DNA from: Cliona cf. orientalis
Lineage: Eukaryota > Porifera > Demospongiae > Clionaida > Clionaidae
Length of the DNA stretch: 64,000 nt
Direction of reading: 5' to 3'
NCBI GenBank assembly: GCA_963930775.1
Contig: OZ005700.1
Coordinates: 4,722,609-4,786,608 of the forward strand
Below, piece after piece: positions 48,840 through 58,994 of this stretch. The first letter of the stretch is position 1, and each line of letters begins with the position of its first letter. The translations under genes and the position numbers were made by a program. The notes beneath the pieces are model-generated. The model was not told the origin of the DNA. It did no database searches and saw only the letters and a program-made list of their open reading frames with translations.

Positions 48840-49158
48840 ATTGCACGTGACATCACGGGGCGGCCGCCCTGCACCTGCAGGTCTAGGTCAACTCAAGCCG
48901 TTTTCTAAAGAGGCTGCCTTTGCCGCTTGTTTGCAAAGAAGGTAAGCATCTGTTTTTCTCGTGGTTGCAGTATGTTTGATTAACCACAGCGTTCTTCAAA
49001 ATATCATTTAGTTGGCTGGCGTCCATCCACAACGATAGCAATACTACCATTTAGCGCTCGCTAGTACAACTTTATATAGACGCTTGTACTCCAACATGGC
49101 GGCCGTTGGAGGACAATTAACAAAGTTTTACGGATTTTTCTTGTACGTACAAGGGGTC
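48840..49158 (+). other. Possible 5' end of a gene in CpG-rich sequence
   Basis: A CpG-rich stretch is followed by an open segment ending at an AAGAAG-GTAAGC donor (about 48950). Then comes ATG at 49096 in a strong context (CCAACATGG), encoding MAAVGGQLTKFYGFF and open into the MITE at 49159. Removing that MITE with one TA keeps the frame open for about 22 more codons. No family is recognised. Confidence 0.3.
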
Positions 49159-49620
49159 TACCGTAAACTCTGGTTATTAAGCGCACCTCGCTATTAAGCG
49201 CACATTATTTATTAAGCGCATGCCCTCTTCTTGTCATAAGCTATTGTTTATTAAGCGCATGCGCTTAATAGGCGTGGCATTCTATGAAGCTGACCTTGAC
49301 CGGCTGGAAAGTAGTTGGACTCCAGCTATCTTTGGAGAAATGATGGCCACGAATAACGTTATCATGCAAGAAGATCGACTAATCGCCAGCACTCGTCAGC
49401 TCGAGCGGCAACTGTAAACGTTAAAGTGCTCGATCGATCGATCGAGCGCTAGTGCTAGCTATAGCTAGCTCTAGCCAGGCCCAGGCCTCGCATCCATCAC
49501 GTGCCCAAACGCTTGTGGGCGTGGTTATGTGCCGTATAAGCGCATATCCTTTATTAAGCGCATACTGTCATTCCGTTTACCGCTATAAGCGCATGCGCTT
49601 ATTAACCAGAGTCTACGGTA
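49159..49620. mobile_element. TACCGTA-class MITE (TTAAGCGCA stem)
   Basis: The ends TACCGTAAACTCTGGTTATT and AATAACCAGAGT...TACGGTA type are inverted repeats at TA sites. TTAAGCGCAT motifs line both arms, related to but distinct from the 14.3 and 59-kb family. Confidence 0.85.
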
Positions 49621-49818
49621 TTTGTATCTCCACAAGGGAAGCAGCTATGAAGCTGAAACAAAAAAAAATTATAGCTAACATGAGGATAGAAACAGCTGTC
49701 ACAACATCAAAGCGACCTACCCATCGCGAAAGTCGGACAATGGCACGAACTCTTGCGACAAGTTTTACCTAGACAAATGGGTCTAGTCTACTTTCTCTAC
49801 AGCTTATTTATGAAGTAC

Positions 49819-50581
49819 TTAAGGTACCATTAAATTGCATGGGCGTGAGGTGGGGATATGACACCTAAACCACATCAAAGTCATTAGTGAGGTGCATGTT
49901 GTGTAACCACGCCCTTTTAATTGCACAGGTCTCAGGGGTGTGGCTGCTAGAGCCGGAAGTGTCCATTTAATATCCTCCATGGACCGGAAGCCGAGCCGGA
50001 AGGGAGGGGCCAGGCCACGCCCAAAACAGCCCCACCCTGTTCCCCAAGGACCACCATTCTCAATCAAGTGCCTACTAACCACCGGATGTCCACCGGAAGC
50101 CCACAATCAATCCCAATTAAAACACACAGCTTCCTCAAGGCCAAAACACACACAAACACTTGGAGGCCGTTCTGCCACACCGCCCACGCAAGAGCTCACC
50201 TCATTTCCTGTGTGGGCGGAGTAACAACACGTCATCGCAACCACATCCGCTTCAAACCATCGTCAGCTTCCGTCCAGCCGTACAGGCCCCTTGATCGCAC
50301 CGCCGTACAGTGCCTCATTAACAGACATGGCCTCACCTTTGACCTCCTGCCACGCCCCCAAAGCCTCCTGGACGGGTTCAAAGGTCACCACCGCATCCGG
50401 GACACGCCCACCTATCGCCGCAGCCAAGTCCCCGGCCCCGATGTCCAAGCACTGGCCTGTGAAGCCACGCCCCATCGGAAGCAATAAAACCTGCATTAAC
50501 GCACACGCACACACTCCACACAGTGCCAGGAACACGCCCACATGCTTAATTAGGCCTAATTAGCTTTTTTTTTTTTTTTTT
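49819..50581 (-). mobile_element. Family D GC-rich repeat, second full-length copy
   Basis: It has the same ends and order as 45750-46481, closing in a 17-18-nt T-run after GCCTAATTAGC. The minus frame 50541-50263 parallels the one at 46 kb. AAGAAAGAATGCTTTGAT just beyond the T-run also occurs near 22.62 kb. Confidence 0.75.
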
Positions 50582-51239
50582 TTTGTCGTTGCGGTTAATA
50601 GTTAAGAAAGAATGCTTTGATCTTGCTTTGATGTGGGCAATTACCGGCCTTTTCTTCAGGGGCCACTTCCGGTGGCTAATTACACGCGCATAATCATCCC
50701 TGGCCGATTCTGGACAAGCCCACCTTCGACCAAAAGCACTCGTATGGCCTCTTCGGCCACGCCCCTTCACGATTCGCTAATTGAATTAGCCATTCCTGAC
50801 GCTCACGCCCACGCAATCCAGTGCTGGAGTTGGTTCCCAAGTTCATAGAGCCTCCACAGAGGGAAAGCTACACAAAGAAAAGTAATTTACGCCAAGCGTA
50901 ACGGCAGACCAGGTCATTATTAAATAGCTGCTTTCTGACAGGTGGCCCTCAAATTTACACCAACTCCAGCCCTGCCCAGATGCCCGAGTAATAAGATAAA
51001 CACTTCCTTACGGTCACCATCTATGCGAATCTTGATGCAGAGTTTTCATTTGCGGTTCACATTGGTATAAATGCCCGTGCGTGGGCGAACTGTCACCCAT
51101 AACCTTTTTTGTCCATAAGAACTCTTGCTTAAATAGCGACAATAGCCAAAAATCAAACGGCTAATCGGGTGTGCACCCGGTGATATAACTAATTACTTAC
51201 AGTAAGAATACAATATGCTATATAATAGTTACAAAAGAG
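50582..51239. other. No gene recognised
   Basis: GC-moderate sequence with short ORFs. GGCCACTTCCGGTGGC is a short palindrome at about 50661. Nothing else is supported. Confidence 0.35.
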
Positions 51240-51420
51240 AGTTAGTTTGGTTAATTAAGTAAATGCCTAAATGAACGCAGACTGGGAGAGTTACAAGTGT
51301 TTCATTGAGTGAGTTCCAGGCAGCTGGCTCTGACACTGCTGGGAACAAACGAGTGATAGTAGTAGTTGGTGCGGGCAAATGGACAGTGTAATTAATGTCA
51401 TGTCTCTTGCCAGTCTGTTA
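51240..51420 (-). pseudogene. Non-LTR retrotransposon 3' coding fragment
   Basis: One minus frame reads TRLFPAVSEPAAWNSLNETL, matching the C-terminal SFFP...WNSLP block of CR1/RTE-like reverse transcriptase proteins. No upstream domains adjoin it, so it is a 5'-truncated relic. Confidence 0.6.
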
Positions 51421-52089
51421 AAATGTGCCACTTGACTCTGCATAACATCTTCAGCGCTTTGTTTGCGATCGCGCCACACCCCCAATAATCGAGAAATTAC
51501 GGTCTAAAGGCGTTGTTGTAATTGTGCACGCGTATGGCGTTTCCGCATACTACGCGTGACCCGGAAATCAATTAAAGGGATCTGGGCGGAGCTGAATGTA
51601 AAGATCGAGCAAGGGTTGAATTTCGTTGTTGATAACGGCAGCCGATTGTTCTTAGATGCCCAAGAAGCTAAAAAGGTGAGCGAACGTACAGTAGTTCGAT
51701 GAATCTAGCTGTATCTAGGTAGAGAATTCTAATTAGCGCCCATTGCAACAGGCTCCGTGTACGGCGGCTGTGCCGACTAGGTGGGTCAAAATGAAGGCTT
51801 ATTTCGCCTTCGTATAGCACGACTAGCCTCCGTAGAAGACGGCAACAGTTAGAAGAAGGGTTGTTCAACATGTATATGACAAAATCTGGACTTTGACAAA
51901 TTTCGACCTGAGCTACTAAAAAACGCACATTGTGCGAATCACGCGCGGATCCCATATGGAAGGTTTTCCCAAATCCGATCACATAATATTAGGCTGCACA
52001 GAAGCTGGTAAAAAAAGCTAAGATAGTCAAAACAGAACTCACTGTGAGTTTACTAATATTATTCATATTGTACATGCCCTCATCACAAT
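51421..52089. other. Candidate small plus-strand exons, unproven
   Basis: An open frame ends FLDAQEAKK at an AAG-GTGAGC donor (51676). A 42-nt exon with a GCTGCACAG acceptor and ACT-GTGAGT donor near 52000-52040 would continue in phase 0. No start or further exon was found. Confidence 0.2.
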
Positions 52090-52139
52090 TGCTGTGATAA
52101 GTTTATGGTACAAAGTTCACCTGTGTATGAGCGCGATTA

Positions 52140-52460
52140 ATTTGGGATCAAAGGTACAAGCCACACCCACCAGGACACAGATCACGGTGAACATAGCCGT
52201 TCCCATACAGCTGGTGGACAACCTTATAAACTTGAGCTAGCTTCAGATGTAGGCATCGATTGCTCAACTTGGGGATGTTCACCAGGTTTATCAATTCCTC
52301 GTAACCAGATTCCCAGCGATGAGAAATTAGTTTCAGTGCAAACTTCTAGACTGACTCTAATCGGTTGATGTCCTGCTGTGCATACGAACAAGACTGAGTT
52401 CAAACGCTCTACTCGGCCCTGTAGACTCGTAAGCTATTGTTTAGTTTGTATGTCATAACA
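52140..52460 (-). pseudogene. Non-LTR reverse transcriptase thumb-region fragment
   Basis: A minus frame encodes VYRALV/SVLEYA-like sequence, then QQDINRLESVQ, RWESGYEELI and LVNIPKLSNRCLHLKLAQVY. These fit the region after the catalytic domain in CR1/RTE-type elements. Stops and a frameshift interrupt it. It is a separate insertion from the fragment at 51240. Confidence 0.7.
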
Positions 52461-52486
52461 TATAGAGGCTGTTTACCTTGGCAAAA

Positions 52487-53032
52487 ACTGACACCTTGAA
52501 TCCCACCAGGTGGCTGTGGGGACGTGGAGGTCAAAAAGTGAGGCCATGCCAGTTAATGAGACACTGTACACCGGTGTGATCGAGAGGAGCGTACAGCTGG
52601 ATGGAAGCTGACGATGGTTTGAAGCGGATGTGTCGTGTTGTTGCCCCGCCCACACAGGAAATGAGGTGAGCTCTGTGTGGGCGGTGTGGCAGAACGGCCT
52701 TGAAGTGTTTGTGTGTGTTTTGGCCTTGAGGAAGCTGTGTGGTTGGGATTGATTGTGGGCTTCCAGTGGACATCCGGTGGCCAGTCAGCACTTGATTGAG
52801 AATGGTGGTCCTTGAGGCACAGGGTGGTGCTGTGTTGGGCATGGTCTGGCCCCTCCCTTTCGGCTCGGCTTCCGGTCCATTGAGAAGATTAAAGGAACAC
52901 TTCCAGCTCTAGCAACCATACCCCTGAGAGCTGGGCAATTAAAAGGACGTGGTCACACAACATGCACCTCATTTATGACTTTGAGGTGCCATATCCCCCA
53001 CCTCACGCCCACGCACTTTGGTGATACCTTAA
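52487..53032 (+). mobile_element. Family D GC-rich repeat, truncated copy in plus orientation
   Basis: It begins inside the family D unit (GGTCAAAAAGTGAGGCC) and ends at GGTGATACCTTAA. The stretch 53030-53110, with CAGTACATGCTCACAAAACA, belongs to family I. Confidence 0.8.
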
Positions 53033-53455
53033 CAGTACATGCTCACAAAACAGAGACGAAGTTCATGTATCCTGCCTGGGCAAGTACCATGCACATGCGC
53101 AGATGGAAGCGGTTGCGAGAGTGGCCATTTAATCGCTATGATCTTCTATGGCATTGTTTTACCTGCCATAGCTCAAGCCAAATCAAGTAAATGTAGTTGT
53201 TTGTCGGTCCAAGACACAGCATCGGGAAATGAAGGCTGGCACTGAGTTCCACTTGGTGGACTGTGAGTGGTGTAGATGTTAGTGTACTCATTCCATGGTC
53301 AAGTGCGTAGTGCCCTGCCTAGAGCTATGGAACTACCTTAGAATCTTGCCAATTTAGTCTATGGAAGAGTTCTAGTGTCATTCTCTCTTTTCTTTTGCGT
53401 GTGCTTAGTCATGTTTTTTCTGTTAGAGTGTTATGTGCTTCCTATCAGGGGCTGA

Positions 53456-53700
53456 AATCAAATCAAATCAAATCAAATCAGAGGCCACACCCCTCATAGC
53501 AACTAAGTGTACGTATGCAATTGTGACGTTCTCACTCTGCTTGAACATTGTTACCGGACTACTGACAGGTATGATACGTACAGAACAGACCTCGCCTCTC
53601 GCTTCGCTCGAGGCTCAGTGGCTAGCGCCAGTGCCTGCTTAGTAGGCTTCTTGAAATGCGCGGGACTTTCGCGCTAATCGTTTGATAATGTATCTAGCTG
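53456..53700 (+). repeat. AATCA microsatellite and family I fragment
   Basis: About five AATCA units (53456-53480) lead into family I sequence (GGCCACACCCCTCATAGCAA, GTGCCTGCTTAGTAGGC). The other family I part lies at 53030-53110, so the copy is interrupted. Confidence 0.65.
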
Positions 53701-53942
53701 TACTACAGCTGCTAGGGTGCAGCTCCTTTCCTAAGTGCTTTTCGACGAACTGTTTCTCAGTATGGTTCTGTTTCCTCCTATTGCTCATTTTCCTAATAAA
53801 CTAAAATGGCCTTTTAGTCGTGTTTTTCCATGTTTGCATGAATAGTGCAGGCAGTGTAGTATTTTTACATACATTTGCGTAATTCTTATGCAGGAGGAAT
53901 CACCACTTGTATACCCTTCCTCCCCACCATGTTGCTCCCAGG

Positions 53943-54014
53943 GGCTTGGTAGCTCAACTGGTAGAGCATCACACCAGAGATGTGAGTGTGTGGGTTCGAT
54001 CCCCACTCAAGTCC
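53943..54014 (+). tRNA. tRNA-like head of SINE copy 1 (probable pseudo-tRNA)
   Basis: It folds as a full class I cloverleaf: a 7-bp acceptor with two G-U pairs, GCTC/GAGC D stem, TCACA/TGTGA anticodon stem, and GTGGG/CCCAC T stem around TTCGATC. The loop CCAGAGA has C instead of the near-universal U33, with nominal anticodon AGA but no serine-type long variable arm. It is therefore more likely a SINE promoter than a functional tRNA. Confidence 0.5.
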
Positions 54015-54211
54015 TGAGATTTTTTCCTACAAGTGCTACAGTTAGTGATTATTTGATGAGTTGGGCCTTATAGCTAGAGCATCTAGCTGAGTGCCATAGG
54101 TGACAGCATCGTTACCCAAGGGTGTTCCATAAGAGAAGCTTAACATCTAATGTAATGGGCACCAAGAATCAGCACTTGTATACCCTTCCTCCCCACCATC
54201 TTGCTCCTAGG

Positions 54212-54283
54212 GGCTTGGTTGCTCAACTGGTAGAGCATCACACCAGAGATGTGAGTGTGTGGGTTCGATCCCTACTCAAGTCC
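54212..54283 (+). tRNA. tRNA-like head of SINE copy 2 (probable pseudo-tRNA)
   Basis: It has the same fold and loop as the copy at 53943, with TT instead of TA at positions 8-9 and one G-U pair in the T stem (GTGGG/CCTAC). The odd loop is shared, so it predates the duplication. Confidence 0.5.
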
Positions 54284-54443
54284 TGAGATTTTTTCCTATG
54301 AAAAAAATCTTAGGGCTTGTATACAAGTGCTACAGTTAATGATTATTTGATGAGTTGGGTCTGATAGCTAGAACATCTAGCTGAGTGCCATAGGTGACAG
54401 CATCGTTACCCAAGGGTGTTCCATAAGAGAAGCTTAACATCTT

Positions 54444-55076
54444 ATGTCCTCATGGTTTACAGCATAACTGTCGAGTGTATTTTTAGATTGACACAGGAAT
54501 CCCATGGGTTAGCTGGCTTGTAGTATAGCCATATCATTCAGCTGATTGGTTGCAATGATGCAATCCTTAGTAACAGTTTCACCAGCTAACCATACTGAGT
54601 TTCTATTGGTTACCAAGATGCTCTACCATAGTAACCATCAACATCATACATGTAACTATTTCATCAGATCAGCTAATGAGCTTAGCTGAGTTTCTATTAG
54701 TTGCCATGATGTCATAATTGATTTGTGCAGCTGGAGCTCTCATGCAGCAATACTATTATAGTGCATGCAGTGAAGATTGTTGTCGTTAACGGCTGTCTCT
54801 AGCTCTAGTGTATGGCGTATGGCGCACCAAACGTACTATCAGTGTCTCAGACCCCGTAATATGACGGGGTCACTACCTGACGACGTCGTGTTGCCAAGCG
54901 CGTAATATTGCGGGATCGAAGTCGGAGTAAAGTGCGCAACATCGCGCTCTGATTTTTGTTACATTTGGCACGCCATACTAGCGCGACTGGAAAGTATAGC
55001 AGGGACGTTGTCTCTCCTAGTCTATTACAAAGGATTGGTTTGACTCTTTGAGCTCAATCCGAACTTTAATCTTGGT
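54444..55076. other. Non-coding stretch upstream of the Crypton pseudogene
   Basis: GAGTTTCTATTRGTTRCCA occurs twice (about 54598 and 54690). GACCCCGTAATATGACGGGG at 54849 is a short palindrome. Sequence from 54800 becomes GC-richer and may be the element's 5' leader. Confidence 0.4.
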
Positions 55077-56403
55077 ATGAACGACTGGATGGATCCCCCA
55101 CCAAACACCGTGCTCCACAACAAGGAAAACTCAGACTCTACCAGTTGATGCTGCTCCCCCATCTAAAAACAAGAAGTTGTCACTTGCAAAGCCTGTCAAG
55201 GAGCACTTTTCCGACACAGTTTCAACGAGGAGCTTGAAAAGATAAACCAAGGGTTTGTGCCTGAAAATACCGCTAAGAACACTATGTTCTCTTCCTGGCT
55301 AGAATCACGAAATCATCATACTGGAGAGTCTACTCCTATGGATTATCTGGATGATCCTTTTCAACTGAAGCTTCTAAAGTTGAACTCGCCCGTATTCTAA
55401 GCTTGTTCCTTGTAGAAGCGAAGAAACAAGATGGAAATCCTTATCCTGCCAAAACTGTACCATTTGCTTAGTGGTATTCTTCGCTATATGCGTGAAAAGG
55501 ATCAGTATGCTCCAAATTTTCTTGACCAGAAGGATGGTACATTCAAGAAATTGCAAGGAACCATGAACACACACTTTCGTTCTTTGAGACAAGAGTGGGA
55601 GCTAAGGTCAAATATGCCAAGATCATTAGTTCTAAGGATGAAGATCTGATGTGGGAGTGTGGAGGAGCAGAGCACCGTGGTCTAAAATTTCACAGCTTCA
55701 ATGCACTTCCAATGCGTACATCAAAAATCGCTCTGGAGGACTGGCTCAGATGAGGAATTGTGCTTTCATATGCAGTGCCTGAAGGTGGTGAACGGTGTCA
55801 CATGGCTCTCTTAGATCTGTACTTCTCTAAAGTACCATCTGATGCACTGGAGAAGGATAATTTCTACTTACATCCGTTATCTAGGAAGCCAGAAGATCCA
55901 AATGCTCCTTGATTCATCTCAATGCAAGTAGGCATCAACACGATCCATTGAGCAAATGTGTGAGCAAGCAGGGCTTGAACACTGCACTAATCACAGCCTA
56001 TGTGCCACAGGGGCTACTGACATGTTTAAAGCTAACAACAAGAGCATATTATTCAGAGTTGAACAGGACACCTATCACTAAAAGCATTGAGGACATACGA
56101 GAGAGTAATGGAGGACCAGCAAAAAGAGGCTTGTAAGGTACTGACCCCTATTACTAACAATTGTCACCAGGAACCTAAGAAACATGAACAAGCAGTGGGT
56201 AATGCTCCGCCTCCCCAGGTGGTCACAAATGCGCTGTTTGGAAACCATCATAACTGTACCATCAATGTGCAAGTTTACAATAGCCCAAATTTTCAACAGT
56301 GTCCATTTCAAGGGATGGCTATAACTCTACACAGGCATATGAAGACTCTGAGGATGACCTCTTAGTGGACTCTGTTCTTTGTGATACTGACTATGATGTG
56401 TAA
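55077..56403 (+). pseudogene. Crypton tyrosine-recombinase pseudogene
   Basis: An ATG at 55077 (MNDWMDPPPNTVLHNK) begins a series of frames resembling Crypton-type proteins (the DUF3504 group that includes ZMYM/QRICH1 relatives). In order I see FNEELEKINQGFVPENTAKN, EAKKQDGNPYPAKTVY with LLSGILRYMREK, APNFLDQKDGTFKKLQGTM, RGLKFHSFNALPM, ALRTYERVMEDQQKE, and FGNHHNCTINVQ with an acidic C-terminus to TAA at 56403. At least four frameshifts and several stops interrupt it. The catalytic Arg-His-x-x-Arg region is damaged, so it cannot be active. Identification is from recalled family blocks. Confidence 0.75.
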
Positions 56404-56789
56404 TGTACATTTTTGTTCCGAAATTTGCTTTAATAGCTACTTCATCTGCACCATATTCTAACTTCCAGCCATGTTCTAACTACCATGTTCTAACTTCCTA
56501 ACCACCATGTGTGTGTAACCCTTATATAAACCACAGCCGGTGCTTTTGTTCTGTATGGCTTCCATACTACAAATTGGTGCTGAATGATATAAAGTTACTG
56601 CCATTTGGTGTGCATAATGGTTGCTAGCTGCCCATCATGATCTGGACTCCATCTAAAGAAAGAGTGTACCCCTACAACAGTAGCTTTCCTGATATGCTGC
56701 ATGGCAGGAAAGAGTGTACCCCTACACTGTTTCCTCCCAGTAATATATATGCGGGCATTGACTTTTATGTACCCCTACCTACATAATAG

Positions 56790-57793
56790 TTAGACCGTGG
56801 TTACTAGGTTTCTACGTGATTATTTAGAAGACCGAAGGGACTCATGTAGAGTGGGGTAGTGTATTATCGGACGGAGGCAGTTACTGAACGCCTCGCACAT
56901 AATTGAGTTTATACGGTCAACGGTATTGTGTAATGTTTCACCATTTGCCATAAGGTAGGGGCCATGTAAGTACTAGCTGTATCTCGTTTCTTGTGGTGTG
57001 CATCTACACAGAAGCTGCACAACACTGCTCTAAAAAGTTGCAACTTTTTCGTATTTTTTTTCCAGAAGCTGTTTTTTCATGGTAGCTAAGATTTATAGTA
57101 AACATACATTATTACCATGGCACAGTGGCATCAATTTTTGATGAGTTATTTTTTCATTTGGTATGTGCATACTAGAATGTATGGAAAATTTTTAGGATTT
57201 CTTGACCTTATTATAAGCATAAACCAGATTTTTTTTGCAAAGAACTTTCAGAGGTAGTTTCTGGACAATGCATATAATATTGCATTACTTTATGTATTCA
57301 TGTATTATTTCACAATTTTTGGATAAATCTTCAAATCTAAAGGCAGGATGTAAGAAGGATGTTGTTCATGATGCATTTGATACCATTTATGTATCATATA
57401 TTGATAACCACAGCCGCAATTTTTATGTACTTTTTTCACCTTCGTCTGGTACAGGGTTTTGCAGAATCCTTGCAACAAGCCTACATTCTAACTTCCAAAT
57501 AATATGGTACTCACAGCTGCATGGGGTGATACTAACCACAGTTTACTTAGATGTCTAGAGTCCCTATTGTAGCATGTATGAGGTGCAAAGTATAAGGCAT
57601 ACGTGACTGCCACGTGCACTATGTGCAATTTGGTGCGCTTTCTGCTAATTGTGCTGAACTGAGGAGCTAAACGTAGCTAGCTAGCTAGTGTGAGTGTATT
57701 AGAGTACTGGCTACTTCATCAGAACAACTATCACACTAACCATAGATTATATATTCTGCTATGCACTAACTCAGTCATTTTCTACGTATCAAG
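56790..57793. repeat. Mixed repeats: family H, family J and the 48.4-kb repeat
   Basis: 56790-56860 has the GTTTCTACGTGATT block of family H, 56850-56970 the family J blocks, and 57190-57430 matches 48415-48640. No gene is supported, though 57235-57558 is open. Confidence 0.5.
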
Positions 57794-58408
57794 TTGTGGG
57801 GATATTCTACCGCTATCAAATTGTGTCAGATCAAGTGGCAAGATGGAGCCAACACAGCACAATATTCTTGGGCATCTCCATTGGAATATGCTGGGGCTCC
57901 TGGTGCTAACTCAGCACAAAACTGGCATTACTACCAGGATCATCGTTTCATTCACAACAACCCCATGGCATTCATCATAACACAGCAAGCTCCCACAGGT
58001 ACGCCCCCTCGAGTACAATTTCCCCAGTCAGAGCAGTCAGGGCTAGGCAGGAGAGCTGGTTCAACTCTGAGTCATCAACAACCCACACCAAATGCTGCGA
58101 CTAGTGGTGCGTACACGTATCATGTAAAAATAATAAACCCCAAGAAAAAAAGTGATTTTGTAGTACGAATGTGGCATGGTACATCACAACTGTTTCAGAG
58201 TGTTACATCACTCAGATCTAAACTACAGGAATCATTCCCACAAGATATATATTCCTCATACCGATGATTTTCAAATGGGCTAAGAGAGGGGAATGTAAAA
58301 CGATGGATATTTGAAGACCAGGATCTGCAAGTTATGTACAAAACATTTCCAATGTCATCAAAAATTACCCTGTGGTGTGATGCTCTCCGAATACAACCTA
58401 GCAATGAG

Positions 58409-58443
<35 letters not shown>
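58409..58443 (+). repeat. Run of 35 C
   Basis: The longest homopolymer in the window. It lies in the interrupted gene-like frame, where it encodes polyproline. Confidence 0.9.
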
Positions 58444-58637
58444 AGAGAAAAGGAAAACTGATGGTGCTACCTCTTTGAAGCTGGACAATGTGGATATTAT
58501 ATTTAAGGAGCTAAAGAGTAAACATCCTGACATGGCAAACCCCAAGCTTAGGCTGTGGGCAAAGATGATTGATAAAGGTCACCATGATCATTATGAAAAT
58601 CCTCCTGCAATTCCACTCATTACAGGTTCTCCAACTC

Positions 58638-58776
58638 TAGTCTCGAACCCAGACCCCGCCCTTTCCCGCAGCGCTGGATGTATTACATCACCAGCACGCA
58701 TATTGCATCCTTCCGCGTGCTGGTGATACAATACATCCAGCGCTGCGGAAAAGGGCAGGGTCTGGGTTCGAGACTA
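58638..58776. mobile_element. Palindromic MITE with perfect 9-bp target duplication
   Basis: The 139-bp hairpin has arms TAGTCTCGAACCCAGACCCC and its complement. CTCCAACTC flanks it at 58629-58637 and 58777-58785. Removing the element and one flank restores the surrounding reading frame. Related copies lie at 25076 and 8241. Confidence 0.95.
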
Positions 58777-58994
58777 CTCCAACTCCCGCTAAGAAAAAAA
58801 CTAATATCGGAGATGCACTTGTAAACGCTGCTACCATTTTTGCTAATGCATATATGCCGTTCAGCCTCCATAAACTACTGGCTCACCTGGCAAACATTCC
58901 AGTGACGTAAAACTGCCTGGTTCTAAGTTTTCACCAATGAGTTCCACTAAACTACGCAGGAGCTGTTTGGAGGATCTAAAATCACTTAATGAAT

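Larger units (their letters stand above)
53904..54443 (+). repeat. Tandemly duplicated tRNA-derived SINE, 269-bp period
   Basis: Two copies each contain a leader (CACTTGTATACCCTTCCTCC), a 72-nt tRNA-like head and a body with GTGATTATTTGATGAGTTGG and CATCGTTACCCAAGGGTGTT. The copies are about 95 percent alike by eye, suggesting a recent tandem duplication. Confidence 0.8.

Noticed and set aside
54849..54870. Short palindrome GACCCC...GGGGTC considered as a Crypton end
   Set aside because: Cryptons lack terminal inverted repeats, and there is no matching copy downstream.
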